Shown here in pieces: positions 9,357-18,497 of a stretch of 64,000 bases of DNA. A program made the position numbers and the translations under genes. Position 1 is the stretch's first letter. Every line of letters begins with the position of its first letter. Below the pieces are notes generated by a model, which had not been told where the DNA came from, made no database searches, and saw only the letters and a list, made by a program, of their open reading frames with translations. Origin of the DNA: Mycolicibacterium sp. BiH015. GTDB lineage: Bacteria; Actinomycetota; Actinomycetes; Mycobacteriales; Mycobacteriaceae. The DNA lies in assembly GCF_027706845.1 (NCBI RefSeq), contig NZ_JAQGCZ010000011.1, positions 124,001-188,000 of the forward strand, given 5' to 3'.

Positions 9357-10469
9357 GTGGATCCCGACCGCCAAGCCGACATCGCCGCTCTCGACGCCAC
9401 GCTGACCACAGTGGAGCGTGTCGTCGACATCGACGGGCTTCGCGAGAAGATCACGCAGCTCGAGCAGCAGGCCTCTGATCCGAAGCTCTGGGACGACCAA
9501 GCGCACGCCCAGAAGGTCACCAGCGACCTGTCGCACGCGCAGAACGAGCTGAGGCGCGTCGAGGAACTGCGCAGCCGCGTCGACGACCTGCCGGTGCTCT
9601 ACGAACTCGCCGCCGAGGAGGGGGGCGAGGACGAACTCGCCGAGGCCGACGCGGAGTTGGCGAAGCTGCGCGAGGACATCGAGGCCATGGAGGTCCGCAC
9701 CCTGCTGTCGGGCGAATACGACGAGCGGGAAGCGCTGGTCAACATTCGTTCCGGCGCGGGTGGCGTCGACGCCGCCGATTGGGCCGAGATGCTGATGCGG
9801 ATGTACATCCGCTGGGCCGAGCAGCACGACTATCCCGTAGAGATCTTCGACACGTCCTACGCCGAAGAAGCCGGGATCAAGAGCGCCACCTTCGCCGTGC
9901 ATGCGCCCTACGCCTACGGCAACCTGTCCGTGGAGCAGGGCACCCACCGGCTGGTGCGGATCAGCCCGTTCGACAACCAGAGCAGGCGCCAGACGTCGTT
10001 CGCCGACGTCGAGGTGCTGCCCGTGGTGGAGACCACCGACCACATCGAGATCCCCGAGGGCGACGTCCGCGTCGATGTCTACCGGTCCAGCGGTCCAGGT
10101 GGACAGTCGGTGAACACGACCGACTCGGCGGTGCGGCTCACCCATATCCCGACGGGAATCGTGGTCACCTGCCAGAACGAAAAGTCGCAACTGCAGAACA
10201 AGGTGTCGGCGATGCGCGTTCTGCAGGCGAAGCTGTTGGAGCGCAAACGGTTGGAGGAGCGCGCCGAGATGGACGCCCTCAAAGGTGACGGCGGCAGCTC
10301 GTGGGGTAATCAGATGCGGTCCTACGTCCTGCACCCGTATCAGATGGTGAAAGATCTGCGCACCGAGTACGAGGTGGGCAACCCCGCCGCGGTGCTCGAC
10401 GGCGACATCGACGGATTCCTCGAAGCAGGGATCAGGTGGCGCAACCAAAAAGACGACAGCGACAACTAG
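9357..10469 (+). CDS. prfB: Peptide chain release factor 2
   Basis: RF2 terminates translation at UGA and UAA. The 370-residue product contains the RF2-specific SPF anticodon-mimic tripeptide ([12 protein letters not shown]) and the universal GGQ catalytic motif in [17 protein letters not shown]. The reading frame is continuous, so the programmed +1 frameshift used by many bacteria to autoregulate RF2 is absent. Start GTG 9357 has no ribosome binding site but lies 8 nt after a -10 hexamer, fitting leaderless translation. It leads a same-strand run that continues with a MscS channel, ftsE, ftsX and smpB. Confidence 0.96.
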   Translation: MDPDRQADIAALDATLTTVERVVDIDGLREKITQLEQQASDPKLWDDQAHAQKVTSDLSHAQNELRRVEELRSRVDDLPVLYELAAEEGGEDELAEADAELAKLREDIEAMEVRTLLSGEYDEREALVNIRSGAGGVDAADWAEMLMRMYIRWAEQHDYPVEIFDTSYAEEAGIKSATFAVHAPYAYGNLSVEQGTHRLVRISPFDNQSRRQTSFADVEVLPVVETTDHIEIPEGDVRVDVYRSSGPGGQSVNTTDSAVRLTHIPTGIVVTCQNEKSQLQNKVSAMRVLQAKLLERKRLEERAEMDALKGDGGSSWGNQMRSYVLHPYQMVKDLRTEYEVGNPAAVLDGDIDGFLEAGIRWRNQKDDSDN

Positions 10470-10472
10470 CCC

Positions 10473-11444
10473 TTGAACAACACCCTTCTCGCATTCGATT
10501 TCGCGTCCCGGTGGCACGGCTTCTGGCGGGGCGACATCGGCGTGTGGATTCTCGACCGCGGTGTCCGCATCGCGCTGCTGCTGATCGGCGCTTTACTGGC
10601 CGCGAGGTTCATCAATTGGATGGCGCAGCGTGTCGTGCGTCGCATCGACGCCGAATACCAGGAGAGCGATCAGCTGGTGCGCTCGGAAAGCGCCAAGCAC
10701 CGGCAGGCGGTGGCGTCGGTGATCTCCTACGTCTCGGTCGGCCTGCTGTTCGTGATGGTCGCAGTGCAGATCACCGACGTCCTGGCGATTCCGATCGGCT
10801 CTCTCGTCGCTCCCGCCGCCGTGATCGGTGCAGCGCTCGGTTTCGGCGCTCAACGGCTTGTTCAGGACTTGCTGTCGGGGTTCTTCATCATCACCGAAAA
10901 GCAGTACGGCTTCGGTGACCTCGTCGCGCTCACCGTCTCCGGAATCGCCCAGCCCGCCGAGGGCACCGTCGAAGACGTGACGCTGCGCGTGACGAAGCTT
11001 CGGTCGTCCGAGGGAGAGATGTTCACCATTCCCAACGGCCAGATCGTGAAGACGGTCAACCTGTCCAAGGACTGGGCACGCGCCGTCATCGACATCCCGG
11101 TGCCCGCCTCAGCCGACCTGAACAAGGTCAACGACGTGCTGCACGAAGTGGCCAACAACGCCACCAACGATCCGCAGCTGGAAGACCTCCTCCTCGATGC
11201 ACCCCAGCTGATGGGCGTGGAGAGCATCGAACTGGACACGGTGACCCTGCGGATGGTTGCGCGCACACTGCCGGGGAAGCAGTTCGAAGTGGGCAGGCGA
11301 ATGCGCATCCTCGTGATCCGCGCTCTGCGCATCGCGGGGATCGTCGCACCCGGCGAGGTGGCCCCGCCGGTCGTCGCGGCCATTCCGCATCCCGCTCGAA
11401 CCGACGCCGACAAGAGCGCCGCGCGAACGGACTCGGAGAAATGA
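10473..11444 (+). CDS. MscS family mechanosensitive channel protein
   Basis: This 323-residue membrane protein has three N-terminal hydrophobic segments followed by the MscS pore helix and beta-domain. The hallmark is the Ala/Gly-rich pore stretch IGAALGFGAQRLVQDLLSGFFII, followed by the YGFGDLV turn and the VEDVTLRVTKLRSSEGEMFTIPNGQI segment. Such channels open on membrane tension to release solutes. It begins 3 bp after the prfB stop at a TTG and its own stop overlaps the next start, so translation is coupled. The arrangement matches Rv3104c downstream of prfB. Confidence 0.88.
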   Translation: MNNTLLAFDFASRWHGFWRGDIGVWILDRGVRIALLLIGALLAARFINWMAQRVVRRIDAEYQESDQLVRSESAKHRQAVASVISYVSVGLLFVMVAVQITDVLAIPIGSLVAPAAVIGAALGFGAQRLVQDLLSGFFIITEKQYGFGDLVALTVSGIAQPAEGTVEDVTLRVTKLRSSEGEMFTIPNGQIVKTVNLSKDWARAVIDIPVPASADLNKVNDVLHEVANNATNDPQLEDLLLDAPQLMGVESIELDTVTLRMVARTLPGKQFEVGRRMRILVIRALRIAGIVAPGEVAPPVVAAIPHPARTDADKSAARTDSEK

Positions 11445-11956
11445 AGTTTGCGTTGAGGAGGCGCGAGGGAGAGGGGCGCAACTGGCCCCAATACATCCTC
11501 GGTGGGCGCATGCGCACGTCCACGGCAGGCCTGTTACTCGCGTTCGTGGCGCTGTTCTGGGTGAACCAGAACTATCAACCGGCGCCGTCGGCTCCTGCGG
11601 TCGATCCCGCCCAGCAGGTGGTGCCACCGGGCTTCGTGCCCGACCCGAACTACACGTGGGTGCCGCGCACCAACGTCCAGACCCGTGAACCCGCGTTCAC
11701 CACCACCACGCCGCGCACCACCACAACGACCACGACGACTCCGGAGATCACCACGTCGACAACTGCGCCGGAGACGACGTCGAGCACCCCCGTCGGTCCG
11801 GTGGTTCCATTCGGTCCGTCGACGACCGTCATCGATCCCGACGGGCCGGGGCCGCAACGCCCCGAGACGTTCACTCAGGCGCCGCCGACCGTCCCGCCCA
11901 CCACGGTCGCGCCACCGGAGGCGACACCGCCGACGACGCCGCCGCAGCCCCAGTAA
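11441..11956 (+). CDS. Pro/Thr-rich membrane-anchored protein
   Basis: The product has 171 residues. A basic N-terminus is followed by one hydrophobic segment (TAGLLLAFVALFWV), then an extracytoplasmic region dominated by Thr runs (TTTTTTTT region) and Pro-rich tail (PPTTPPQPQ). No catalytic domain is visible. It overlaps the channel gene by 4 bp (ATGA) and precedes ftsE. A proline-rich membrane protein occupies the same place in M. tuberculosis (Rv3103c). A structural or cell-wall-spanning role is plausible but unproven. Confidence 0.8.
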   Translation: MKFALRRREGEGRNWPQYILGGRMRTSTAGLLLAFVALFWVNQNYQPAPSAPAVDPAQQVVPPGFVPDPNYTWVPRTNVQTREPAFTTTTPRTTTTTTTTPEITTSTTAPETTSSTPVGPVVPFGPSTTVIDPDGPGPQRPETFTQAPPTVPPTTVAPPEATPPTTPPQPQ

Positions 11957-11980
11957 TGAGGTAACGACAAGCGGCCCCGC

Positions 11981-11986
11981 TACACT
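11981..11986 (+). promoter_or_regulatory. -10 element for leaderless ftsE
   Basis: TACACT ends 8 nt before GTG 11995, in the only gap of the prfB-smpB run, and suggests that ftsE-ftsX-smpB have their own leaderless promoter. Confidence 0.5.
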
Positions 11987-11994
11987 GGCGTGCC

Positions 11995-12687
11995 GTGATG
12001 ATCACCCTCGACCGTGTGTCAAAGCAGTACAAGTCGTCCGCCCGTCCGGCGCTCGACAACGTCTCGGTCAAGATCGACAAGGGTGAGTTCGTCTTCCTCA
12101 TCGGGCCGTCGGGCTCCGGCAAGTCGACGTTCATGCGTCTGCTGCTGGCCGAGGAGAACCCGTCATCAGGTGACATCCGGGTGTCCAAGTTCCACGTCAA
12201 CAAGCTGTCCGGCCGGCACATCCCGGGTCTGCGTCAGGTCATCGGCTGCGTGTTCCAGGATTTCCGTCTGCTCCAGCAGAAGACGGTCTTCGAGAACGTC
12301 GCGTTCGCGCTCGAGGTGATCGGAAAGCGGGCCGACACCATCAATCGTGTGGTGCCCGATGTGCTCGAGATGGTCGGTCTGTCGGGCAAGGCGAACCGCT
12401 TGCCCGCCGAGTTGTCCGGCGGTGAGCAACAGCGCGTCGCGATCGCCCGGGCGTTCGTGAACCGTCCCCTGGTGCTGCTGGCCGACGAGCCCACCGGGAA
12501 CCTGGATCCCGAAACCAGCAAGGACATCATGGACCTGCTCGAGCGCATCAACCGGACGGGCACGACGGTGGTGATGGCCACTCATGACCACCACATCGTC
12601 GACTCGATGCGCCAGCGCGTCGTCGAACTCGAACTCGGCCGGCTGATTCGCGACGAACAGCGCGGCGTCTACGGAATGGATCGCTAA
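11995..12687 (+). CDS. ftsE: Cell division ATP-binding protein FtsE
   Basis: FtsE is the ATPase of the FtsEX complex, which transmits a signal across the membrane to peptidoglycan hydrolases during division. All ABC motifs are intact: Walker [11 protein letters not shown]-loop CVFQDFR, signature LSGGEQQR, Walker [12 protein letters not shown] and the switch His in MATHDHH. The 230-residue length is normal. GTG 11995 is immediately followed by ATG 11998; the GTG fits the leaderless spacing better. The next gene, ftsX, follows with no gap. Confidence 0.97.
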   Translation: MMITLDRVSKQYKSSARPALDNVSVKIDKGEFVFLIGPSGSGKSTFMRLLLAEENPSSGDIRVSKFHVNKLSGRHIPGLRQVIGCVFQDFRLLQQKTVFENVAFALEVIGKRADTINRVVPDVLEMVGLSGKANRLPAELSGGEQQRVAIARAFVNRPLVLLADEPTGNLDPETSKDIMDLLERINRTGTTVVMATHDHHIVDSMRQRVVELELGRLIRDEQRGVYGMDR

Positions 12688-13584
12688 GTGCGCTTCGGCT
12701 TTCTCATCAATGAGGTCCTGACGGGGCTTCGTCGCAACGTGACCATGACGGTCGCGATGATCCTCACCACCGCCATCTCGATAGGCCTGTTCGGAGGCGG
12801 TCTGCTCGTGGTGCGGTTGGCTGATCAGTCGCGCGCCATCTATCTGGACCGTGTCGAGAGCCAGGTATTCCTCACCGGCGACGTGGCCGACAACGACCCG
12901 ACGTGCGACAACGACCCGTGTAAGGCGTTGCGTCAGACCATCGAGGATCGCGACGACGTGCGTTCCGTGCGGTTCCTCAACCGCGATGAAGCCTACGAGG
13001 ACGCGATCCGGAAATTCCCGCAGTACAAAGATGTAGCGGGCAAGGACGCATTCCCCGCCTCGTTCGTGGTCAAGCTCAACGATCCCGAACAGCACCAGAA
13101 CTTCGACGAGGCGATGATCGGCCAGCCTGGTGTGCAGAGTGTGCTGAACCAGAAGGATCTCATCGACAGACTCTTCGCGGTCCTCGACGGCATCAGCAAC
13201 GCGGCATTCGCGGTGGCATTGGTGCAGGCGATCGGCGCAGTTCTGTTGATCGCCAACATGGTTCAAGTCGCGGCGTACACCCGACGCACCGAGATAGGCA
13301 TCATGCGATTGGTGGGTGCCACCCGCTGGTACACACAGCTGCCGTTCCTGTTGGAGGCGATGCTCGCCGCATTGATCGGTGTGCTGATCGCCATCGGCGG
13401 ATTGATTCTCGTGCGCGCGTTGTTCCTGGAGAGTGCGCTCGACCAGTTTTATCAGGCGAATCTCATTGCCAAGGTCGACTACGCTGACGTTCTCTATTAC
13501 AGCGCGCCGTGGATGTTGTTCCTCGGCTTGGCGATGTCCGGTGTGACGGCCTACGTCACGCTGCGGCTCTACGTACGAAGGTAG
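12688..13584 (+). CDS. ftsX: Cell division protein FtsX
   Basis: FtsX is the membrane partner of FtsE. The 298-residue product has four predicted membrane segments: one near residues 20-40, then an extracytoplasmic domain of about 130 residues containing a Cys pair ([11 protein letters not shown]), then three C-terminal segments. The [14 protein letters not shown] start and the [17 protein letters not shown] loop are typical of FtsX. GTG 12688 directly abuts the ftsE stop codon, indicating translational coupling. Confidence 0.96.
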   Translation: MRFGFLINEVLTGLRRNVTMTVAMILTTAISIGLFGGGLLVVRLADQSRAIYLDRVESQVFLTGDVADNDPTCDNDPCKALRQTIEDRDDVRSVRFLNRDEAYEDAIRKFPQYKDVAGKDAFPASFVVKLNDPEQHQNFDEAMIGQPGVQSVLNQKDLIDRLFAVLDGISNAAFAVALVQAIGAVLLIANMVQVAAYTRRTEIGIMRLVGATRWYTQLPFLLEAMLAALIGVLIAIGGLILVRALFLESALDQFYQANLIAKVDYADVLYYSAPWMLFLGLAMSGVTAYVTLRLYVRR

Positions 13585-13586
13585 CG

Positions 13587-14084
13587 GTGTCCAAGAAAGC
13601 CAAGTCCAGCAAGGACAGCAACAACCAGGTTGTGGCGTCCAATCGCAAGGCTCGGCACAACTACTCGATCCTAGAGACCTACGAGGCCGGCGTGGCGCTG
13701 GTCGGCACCGAGGTGAAGAGCCTGCGTGACGGTACGGCGTCGCTCGCCGATGCGTTCGCCACCGTCGACGACGGGGAGATCTGGTTGCGCAACCTGCACA
13801 TCCCCGAGTATCACCACGGCACCTGGACCAATCACGCACCGCGCCGCAACCGCAAGTTGTTGTTGCACCGCAAGGAGATCGACAACCTGGTCGGCAAGAT
13901 TCGCGACGGCAATCTCACACTGGTTCCGCTGTCGCTGTACTTCACCGGCGGCAAGGTGAAGGTCGAACTGGCCCTGGCCCGCGGTAAGCAGGCCCATGAC
14001 AAGCGCCAGGACATGGCCCGTCGCGACGCCGCACGGGAGGTCACTCGCGAACTCGGTCGTCGGGTCAAGGGCATGCCCTCCTGA
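13587..14084 (+). CDS. smpB: SsrA-binding protein SmpB
   Basis: SmpB binds tmRNA and delivers it to stalled ribosomes for trans-translation. The 165-residue protein shows the family core: [34 protein letters not shown] and [14 protein letters not shown], followed by the basic tail [17 protein letters not shown] 13587 lies 2 bp after the ftsX stop. Its RNA partner ssrA is in the same window, about 3.3 kb downstream, separated by two unrelated genes. Confidence 0.96.
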   Translation: MSKKAKSSKDSNNQVVASNRKARHNYSILETYEAGVALVGTEVKSLRDGTASLADAFATVDDGEIWLRNLHIPEYHHGTWTNHAPRRNRKLLLHRKEIDNLVGKIRDGNLTLVPLSLYFTGGKVKVELALARGKQAHDKRQDMARRDAAREVTRELGRRVKGMPS

Positions 14085-14926
14085 CGGGCATCCTCAGCGC
14101 GCTCGTCGCGGCGCTGGGCTACGGCGTCAGTGACTTCGTCGGGGGAATAGCCTCGCGCCGGGTCGCCGCACTGCGAGTGGTGATCGTGTCGTATCCGCTG
14201 GCGCTGATGCTGCTGACGATCGTTTCCTCGGTGGTCGGCGGGCAGCTCAGCACCCAGGCTGTGCTCTGGGGGTTGCTGGCCGGGGTGGCTCAAGCGTTCG
14301 GCGTGTGGTGGTTCTATGCGGCGCTGGGCGTGGGGCCCATCTCGGTGGTGTCCCCGCTGACCGCGGTTCTGGTCGCCGGCATCCCCGTGGCCGCGGGCCT
14401 CACGCTAGGGGAGCGGCCGGGCGCGTGGGCCGCGGTCGGCATCGTGCTGGCGCTGGTGGCGGTGGTGCTGGTCAGCCGGGAAGCTACCGACACGGATTTG
14501 CGGCCACACCGCTTCACGCCCCGGGTGGCGCTGTTGACAGTCGGATCCGGAGTCGCCTTCGGGATGAACTTCGTCGTCCTCGACCAGGTCCCGCCCGAGG
14601 CGAATCTGTGGCCCCTGGTCTTCGGTCGAATCGCTGCCACCACCATTGTTTTCATCGCCGCGTTGGCGACGGCGAACCTGGTTTTCGAACGAGGCGTGCC
14701 GCTGCGGCTCGCGTTATTCGCCGGTGTGCTCGATTCGGTTGCCAATATCGCCACGCTATTGGCCCTGCAGTCGTCATTATTGTCGCTAGCCGGTGTCCTG
14801 GTGGCGCTTTATCCTGCGGCGACGGTCGTCTTGGCGATTGCGGTGCTGCGGGAACGAGTGACTGTCTGGCAGTCGGTCGGCATGGTAGTGGCGCTTGCTG
14901 CCGTCGCGATGATCGCGGCAGGCTAG
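14081..14926 (+). CDS. DMT/EamA family transporter, probable CTG start
   Basis: The product is a drug/metabolite-type transporter with about ten membrane segments. The first conventional in-frame start is GTG 14177, but that would delete the first helix. The frame is clearly coding back to 14081 ([19 protein letters not shown], the usual first helix of this family), with no in-frame ATG, GTG or TTG from 14042 up to the CTG. CTG 14081 overlaps the smpB TGA stop as CTGA, so I propose a coupled CTG start giving 281 residues. The substrate is unknown. The C-terminal half contains the second EamA repeat ([20 protein letters not shown]). Confidence 0.75.
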   Translation: MTGILSALVAALGYGVSDFVGGIASRRVAALRVVIVSYPLALMLLTIVSSVVGGQLSTQAVLWGLLAGVAQAFGVWWFYAALGVGPISVVSPLTAVLVAGIPVAAGLTLGERPGAWAAVGIVLALVAVVLVSREATDTDLRPHRFTPRVALLTVGSGVAFGMNFVVLDQVPPEANLWPLVFGRIAATTIVFIAALATANLVFERGVPLRLALFAGVLDSVANIATLLALQSSLLSLAGVLVALYPAATVVLAIAVLRERVTVWQSVGMVVALAAVAMIAAG

Positions 14927-14936
14927 CGCCGCTGGT

Positions 14937-17294
14937 TTGAGGGCAACCGGCTGGTGTTGTCCGACGCGGGGGACAGGGGGTGTCGCCGTCAACGGGTACC
15001 GCGGTCGCAGTGCTCTTCTCGTCTCAGCAACGGTGCTGGTGATGGTGAACGCGCTTGCGCCCTGGGGTGACGAGGCAGCCGTCAGAGTGGACAGGATCCT
15101 GCAGATCTGCACGGCCGCGATCGCGGTCGCGTACGGTCTGGTCGTCGCGCGCGGGGTGCACGGAAGCGCGCGGCTGTGGCGGTTGCTGGCTGCGGGAGCC
15201 GTGGCCTGTTTGGCGTTGGGCGAGATTGCGTGGTGGAACCGCGCCGGCGGCGTACCGCCTCTGACGTGGCTCGTGCTCTACTGGCTGTTCCTGTTACTCG
15301 CCACTGCGGCGGTGGTGGTGCTTGCCGTTGCCGCACGCGGGGTCCATGTGTCCGGGGACAGCTCGGTGCGTCATACGGCGCTCATCACGGTGCTCGACGG
15401 GGGTGTCGCCGCGGCGTCTTTCGCGCTGCTGGTGATCATCGGCCACTTCGGAGCATTCTCGATGGCCTCGCTGCCGCAGTCCGGCGTCCCGGCAGTGGAG
15501 ACGGCGTACGCGGTGGGCCAACTGATCTTGGTCGTCTTCGCCGCGGTGGTCGGCATGATGTATTCGGCCGATCGTCCCTACCGGTCGAACTACCTGCAAC
15601 TGGCCAGTGGCTTCGTCGCGATCGTGGCGTCCGACCGGGTCGTCGCGTACTTCGACTCCATCGGCGCGCCCTATGCCCAAACCTGGGGCGGCATCGGCGT
15701 GGTCCTCGGACCGCTGTTCATCGCGCTGGCGATGCGGGAAAGAGCAGAGCGGACGGAGCCGGCGAACCGCATCCGACCGATGGACTGGGCGCAGCTGATC
15801 CTGCCCTACACCGGATTCCTCGGGATCTCGATCCTGCTGTCGTATCACGTCCTCAACGGGCATTCACTCGATACCTATGTGGTCTCGACGACCCTCGTCA
15901 TGGTGATCCTGGTCGCGGCGAGGCAGGTCGCGGCGATGGGAGCGCAGAGGATGCTCACCGTTCGTCTCTACGACGCCCAGCGCGGTCTCGCCCATCAGGT
16001 CTTCCACGATTCGCTGACCGGATTGCCGAACAGATTGCTGTTCGCGCAGCGCCTCGACGAGGCGATGCAGCGCGGAGAGTTCGTGCTGATCTTCGTCGAC
16101 CTCGACGACTTCAAAGAGGTCAACGACCGGTTCGGACACGCCGCGGGCGACGAGTTGTTGCGCGCCGTGGGGGAGCGGTTGAAGCGCAGTCTCAGCCCTC
16201 GCGACACGCTGGCGCGCATCGGGGGCGATGAATTCGCCATCCTCATCGTCGGTGGACACGGCATGCCCGAGGTGGTTGCGGACCGGCTTCGCGTGGCCCT
16301 GCGTGAGCCCTTTCCCGTCCACGGGTCGTCGGTGCGCGTTCGCGCCAGCATGGGCCTGGTCAGGTCCGGAGGCGGAGGAGCAGCGCAGACGTCGGACGAC
16401 CTGCTGCGGCAGGCCGACATCTCGATGTATGCGGGCAAACGGATCGGCAAGAACACCGCGGTGGTCTACCAGCCGACGGCCGGGGTGCGGGCCGAGTTTC
16501 CAGCTGCATTGCGTGAGGCCCACGGTGGGGTGCCCGAAGGGTTCAGCCTGGTGTACCAGCCGGTTGTGCGACTGCCCGACGAGACGTTGGTGGCTGTCGA
16601 GGCGTTGGCCCGGTGGACTGCGCCCAACGGGATCCTGATCCCGCCCGAGACCTTCGTCGCGGTCGCCGAATCGGCCGGTCTCGGGGCAATGCTCGACGCA
16701 CTAGTTCTGGACCTGGCGTGCCGCGAAGTGGCGGAAGCCGGACTCGGCGGGGTGAACATCCATGTCAACGTCGGTGCCGCGCGCCTCGGCAATCTTGGAT
16801 TCGAGGAGCAGGTACGGCACACACTCAGCCATTGCGCGATGGATCCGCATCGCCTCGTGCTGGAGATCACCGAGACCCTGCCGATCGTGGACCTCGACGA
16901 CGCGGCCGCGCAGATCCGGCGGTTCAACGAGATCGGGGTACGTCTTGCTCTGGACGATTTCGGTGCCGGCTACAACTCGCTGACCTACCTGCACGCACTG
17001 CCTGTGCAGATTGTGAAGCTCGACCGTAGCCTGGCCACCGCCTCCGATCCGGACCGCGACCTCGCCCTGTATAGGTCGGTGATCAAGCTCTGTAGTGATC
17101 TCGGGCTGGACGTCGTTGCCGAAGGCATCGAGACACGACTGCAGGCCGACACCGTCCATGCAGCGGGATGCCACTACGCGCAAGGTCACCTCTTCAGCAA
17201 GCCTGTGCCGATGGCCGAGCTCAGCGCGCAGTGGCGCGACGGCCACCGCGAGCATGCGCCGCTGCTGGCGAATGGGCCGCCCAATCGGGACTAA
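14937..17294 (+). CDS. Membrane GGDEF-EAL protein, cyclic di-GMP synthase/phosphodiesterase
   Basis: This 785-residue protein makes and/or degrades the second messenger cyclic di-GMP. The N-terminal 330 residues hold about eight to nine hydrophobic helices of no recognised sensor family. A GGDEF domain follows, with intact RIGGDEF near residue 427, then an EAL domain with VEALARW near residue 553, EITET, LDDFGAGYNSL, QIVKLDR and VVAEGIET, all consistent with an active phosphodiesterase. The inhibitory I-site is degenerate: SPRD stands where RxxD is expected. The start is uncertain; TTG 14937 is used and the nearby in-frame alternatives are few. It sits between smpB and ssrA, so it looks like an insertion into a conserved neighbourhood. 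Confidence 0.88.
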   Translation: MRATGWCCPTRGTGGVAVNGYRGRSALLVSATVLVMVNALAPWGDEAAVRVDRILQICTAAIAVAYGLVVARGVHGSARLWRLLAAGAVACLALGEIAWWNRAGGVPPLTWLVLYWLFLLLATAAVVVLAVAARGVHVSGDSSVRHTALITVLDGGVAAASFALLVIIGHFGAFSMASLPQSGVPAVETAYAVGQLILVVFAAVVGMMYSADRPYRSNYLQLASGFVAIVASDRVVAYFDSIGAPYAQTWGGIGVVLGPLFIALAMRERAERTEPANRIRPMDWAQLILPYTGFLGISILLSYHVLNGHSLDTYVVSTTLVMVILVAARQVAAMGAQRMLTVRLYDAQRGLAHQVFHDSLTGLPNRLLFAQRLDEAMQRGEFVLIFVDLDDFKEVNDRFGHAAGDELLRAVGERLKRSLSPRDTLARIGGDEFAILIVGGHGMPEVVADRLRVALREPFPVHGSSVRVRASMGLVRSGGGGAAQTSDDLLRQADISMYAGKRIGKNTAVVYQPTAGVRAEFPAALREAHGGVPEGFSLVYQPVVRLPDETLVAVEALARWTAPNGILIPPETFVAVAESAGLGAMLDALVLDLACREVAEAGLGGVNIHVNVGAARLGNLGFEEQVRHTLSHCAMDPHRLVLEITETLPIVDLDDAAAQIRRFNEIGVRLALDDFGAGYNSLTYLHALPVQIVKLDRSLATASDPDRDLALYRSVIKLCSDLGLDVVAEGIETRLQADTVHAAGCHYAQGHLFSKPVPMAELSAQWRDGHREHAPLLANGPPNRD

Positions 17295-17324
17295 ATATTC
17301 GCTGGCTCGTGTTGATATGCCCGG

Positions 17325-17330
17325 TAGTAT
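17325..17330 (+). promoter_or_regulatory. Possible -10 element of ssrA
   Basis: TAGTAT lies 47 bp before the mature tmRNA 5' end. It would give a leader of about 40 nt that RNase P would remove. No clear -35 was found. Confidence 0.35.
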
Positions 17331-17377
17331 GGAGGGTCCGCCGAAGGTCGGCGGGTGTGGCGAAGTTTCACAGACAA

Positions 17378-17746
17378 GGGGCTGAACGGTTTCGACTTCG
17401 CGCATCGAATCAAGGGAAGCGTGCCGGTGCAGACAACTGACCACCGTAAGCGTCGTTGTAACCAATTAAGCGCCGATTCCAATCAGCGCGACTACGCCCT
17501 CGCTGCCTAAGCGATAGCTAGTCCGTCAGACCGGGAAAGCCCTCGACCCGGATCCTGGCGTCATCTAGAGGGATCAACCGAGGAGTTCGGTCGCGGAGCT
17601 CCTCGGGACACCAAACAGCGACTGGGATCGTCATCCTGACTTGTTCGCGTGATCAGGAGATCCGAGTAGAGGCATAGCGAACTGCGCACGGAGAAGCCTC
17701 GAGGGAATGCCGTAGGACCCGGGTTCAATTCCCGGCAGCTCCACCG
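17378..17746 (+). ncRNA. ssrA: Transfer-messenger RNA (tmRNA)
   Basis: tmRNA rescues stalled ribosomes together with SmpB. The 5' end GGGGCTGAACGGTTTCGAC and the 3' T-arm GGTTCAATTCC with CAGCTCC form the tRNA-like end (acceptor stem GGGGCTG/CAGCTCC with one G-U pair). The internal reading frame at 17472-17510 encodes the degradation tag ADSNQRDYALAA followed by TAA; the M. tuberculosis tag differs only in having His in place of Asn. The genomic 3' end reads ACCG, so the final A of CCA is not encoded and must be added after processing. The 5' end is inferred from pairing; the primary transcript probably begins upstream. Confidence 0.95.
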
Positions 17747-17753
17747 GAAAGAA

Positions 17754-17781
17754 GCGGGTCAGGGTGAAAGCCCTGGCCCGC
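17754..17781 (+). terminator. Terminator of ssrA
   Basis: GCGGGTCAGGG and CCCTGGCCCGC form an 11-bp stem with one G-U pair around a TGAAAG loop, followed by TTTCTC. It begins 8 bp after the tmRNA 3' end and also overlaps the region just downstream of the convergent reductase gene. Confidence 0.85.
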
Positions 17782-17788
17782 TTTCTCG

Positions 17789-18400
17789 TCAGCGCACGAC
17801 GCGGTAGCGCAGGTGCGCGACTCCGGGCGCGTCGAGGACACGTACCAATTCGAGGTTGGGTTTGCCCGGTTCGAAGCCCTCGAACAGGCGCTCACCGGAG
17901 CCCAGGATCACCGCACTCACCTGGAGATCGATCTCGTCGACGATCCCCGCGCTGATCGCCTGTCGGGCGCAGGACGCCCCTCCCGCGATGGAGATCGGAC
18001 TTCCCTCGGCCACCGCGACGGCCTTCTGGTACGCGGACTCGATTCCATCGGTCACGAAGTGGAACGTGGTGCCGCCCTTCAGTTCTATCGGTGCATGCTC
18101 GTAGTGAGTCAGCACGAACACCGGGCAGTGGTAGGGCGGCTCGTCTCCCCACCATCCGTGCCAGTCCGAGTCCCACTCGCCGCGGATGGGTCCGAACATG
18201 TTGCGGCCCATGATGGTTGCCTTCATCCCGTCCAACATCTCGGAGGCAACCTGCCGGTTGACCGGATGCTGCGCGTCGGGTCCGATGTGCCATCGGTGCA
18301 ATGCCTCGCCACCGATACCCAACGGGTGCTCCTCGCTCTGATGGGGCCCGGCGACATATCCGTCCGCTGAGATCGACATCGACAGGTTGGTTCTGCTCAT
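17789..18400 (-). CDS. Dihydrofolate reductase / RibD C-terminal domain family protein
   Basis: This 203-residue protein belongs to the RibD C-terminal/DHFR-like fold. Family features are the N-terminal MSISADGYVAGP, the GRNMFG turn, and ISIAGGASCARQAI, a nucleotide-binding glycine loop, followed by DEIDLQVSAVILGSGERLF. These proteins are NADPH-dependent reductases of unknown physiological substrate. ATG 18400 starts the protein exactly at the family N-terminus (MSRTNLSMS). It is divergent from the hydrolase-cyclase gene and convergent to ssrA. Confidence 0.85.
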   Translation of the reverse strand: MSRTNLSMSISADGYVAGPHQSEEHPLGIGGEALHRWHIGPDAQHPVNRQVASEMLDGMKATIMGRNMFGPIRGEWDSDWHGWWGDEPPYHCPVFVLTHYEHAPIELKGGTTFHFVTDGIESAYQKAVAVAEGSPISIAGGASCARQAISAGIVDEIDLQVSAVILGSGERLFEGFEPGKPNLELVRVLDAPGVAHLRYRVVR

Positions 18401-18485
18401 ACCGCTCCAATCGTCACCGGTCTGACTCCGGGGCATCGCAGAATTCATCGTCGGCGGAAACCCAGGAGCCTGCAGCTGCGTCAAT

Positions 18486-18491
18486 TACCCT
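18486..18491 (+). promoter_or_regulatory. -10 element for leaderless hydrolase-cyclase gene
   Basis: TACCCT ends 6 nt before GTG 18498, so transcription would start at the initiation codon. Confidence 0.5.
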
Positions 18492-18497
18492 TGTCCC

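Noticed and set aside
9357-10469. Programmed frameshift in prfB
   Set aside because: The frame is continuous from GTG to stop and there is no in-frame early UGA.
12166-13839. A 557-codon minus-strand frame opposite ftsE and ftsX
   Set aside because: It is a by-product of high GC3 in two certain genes on the plus strand.
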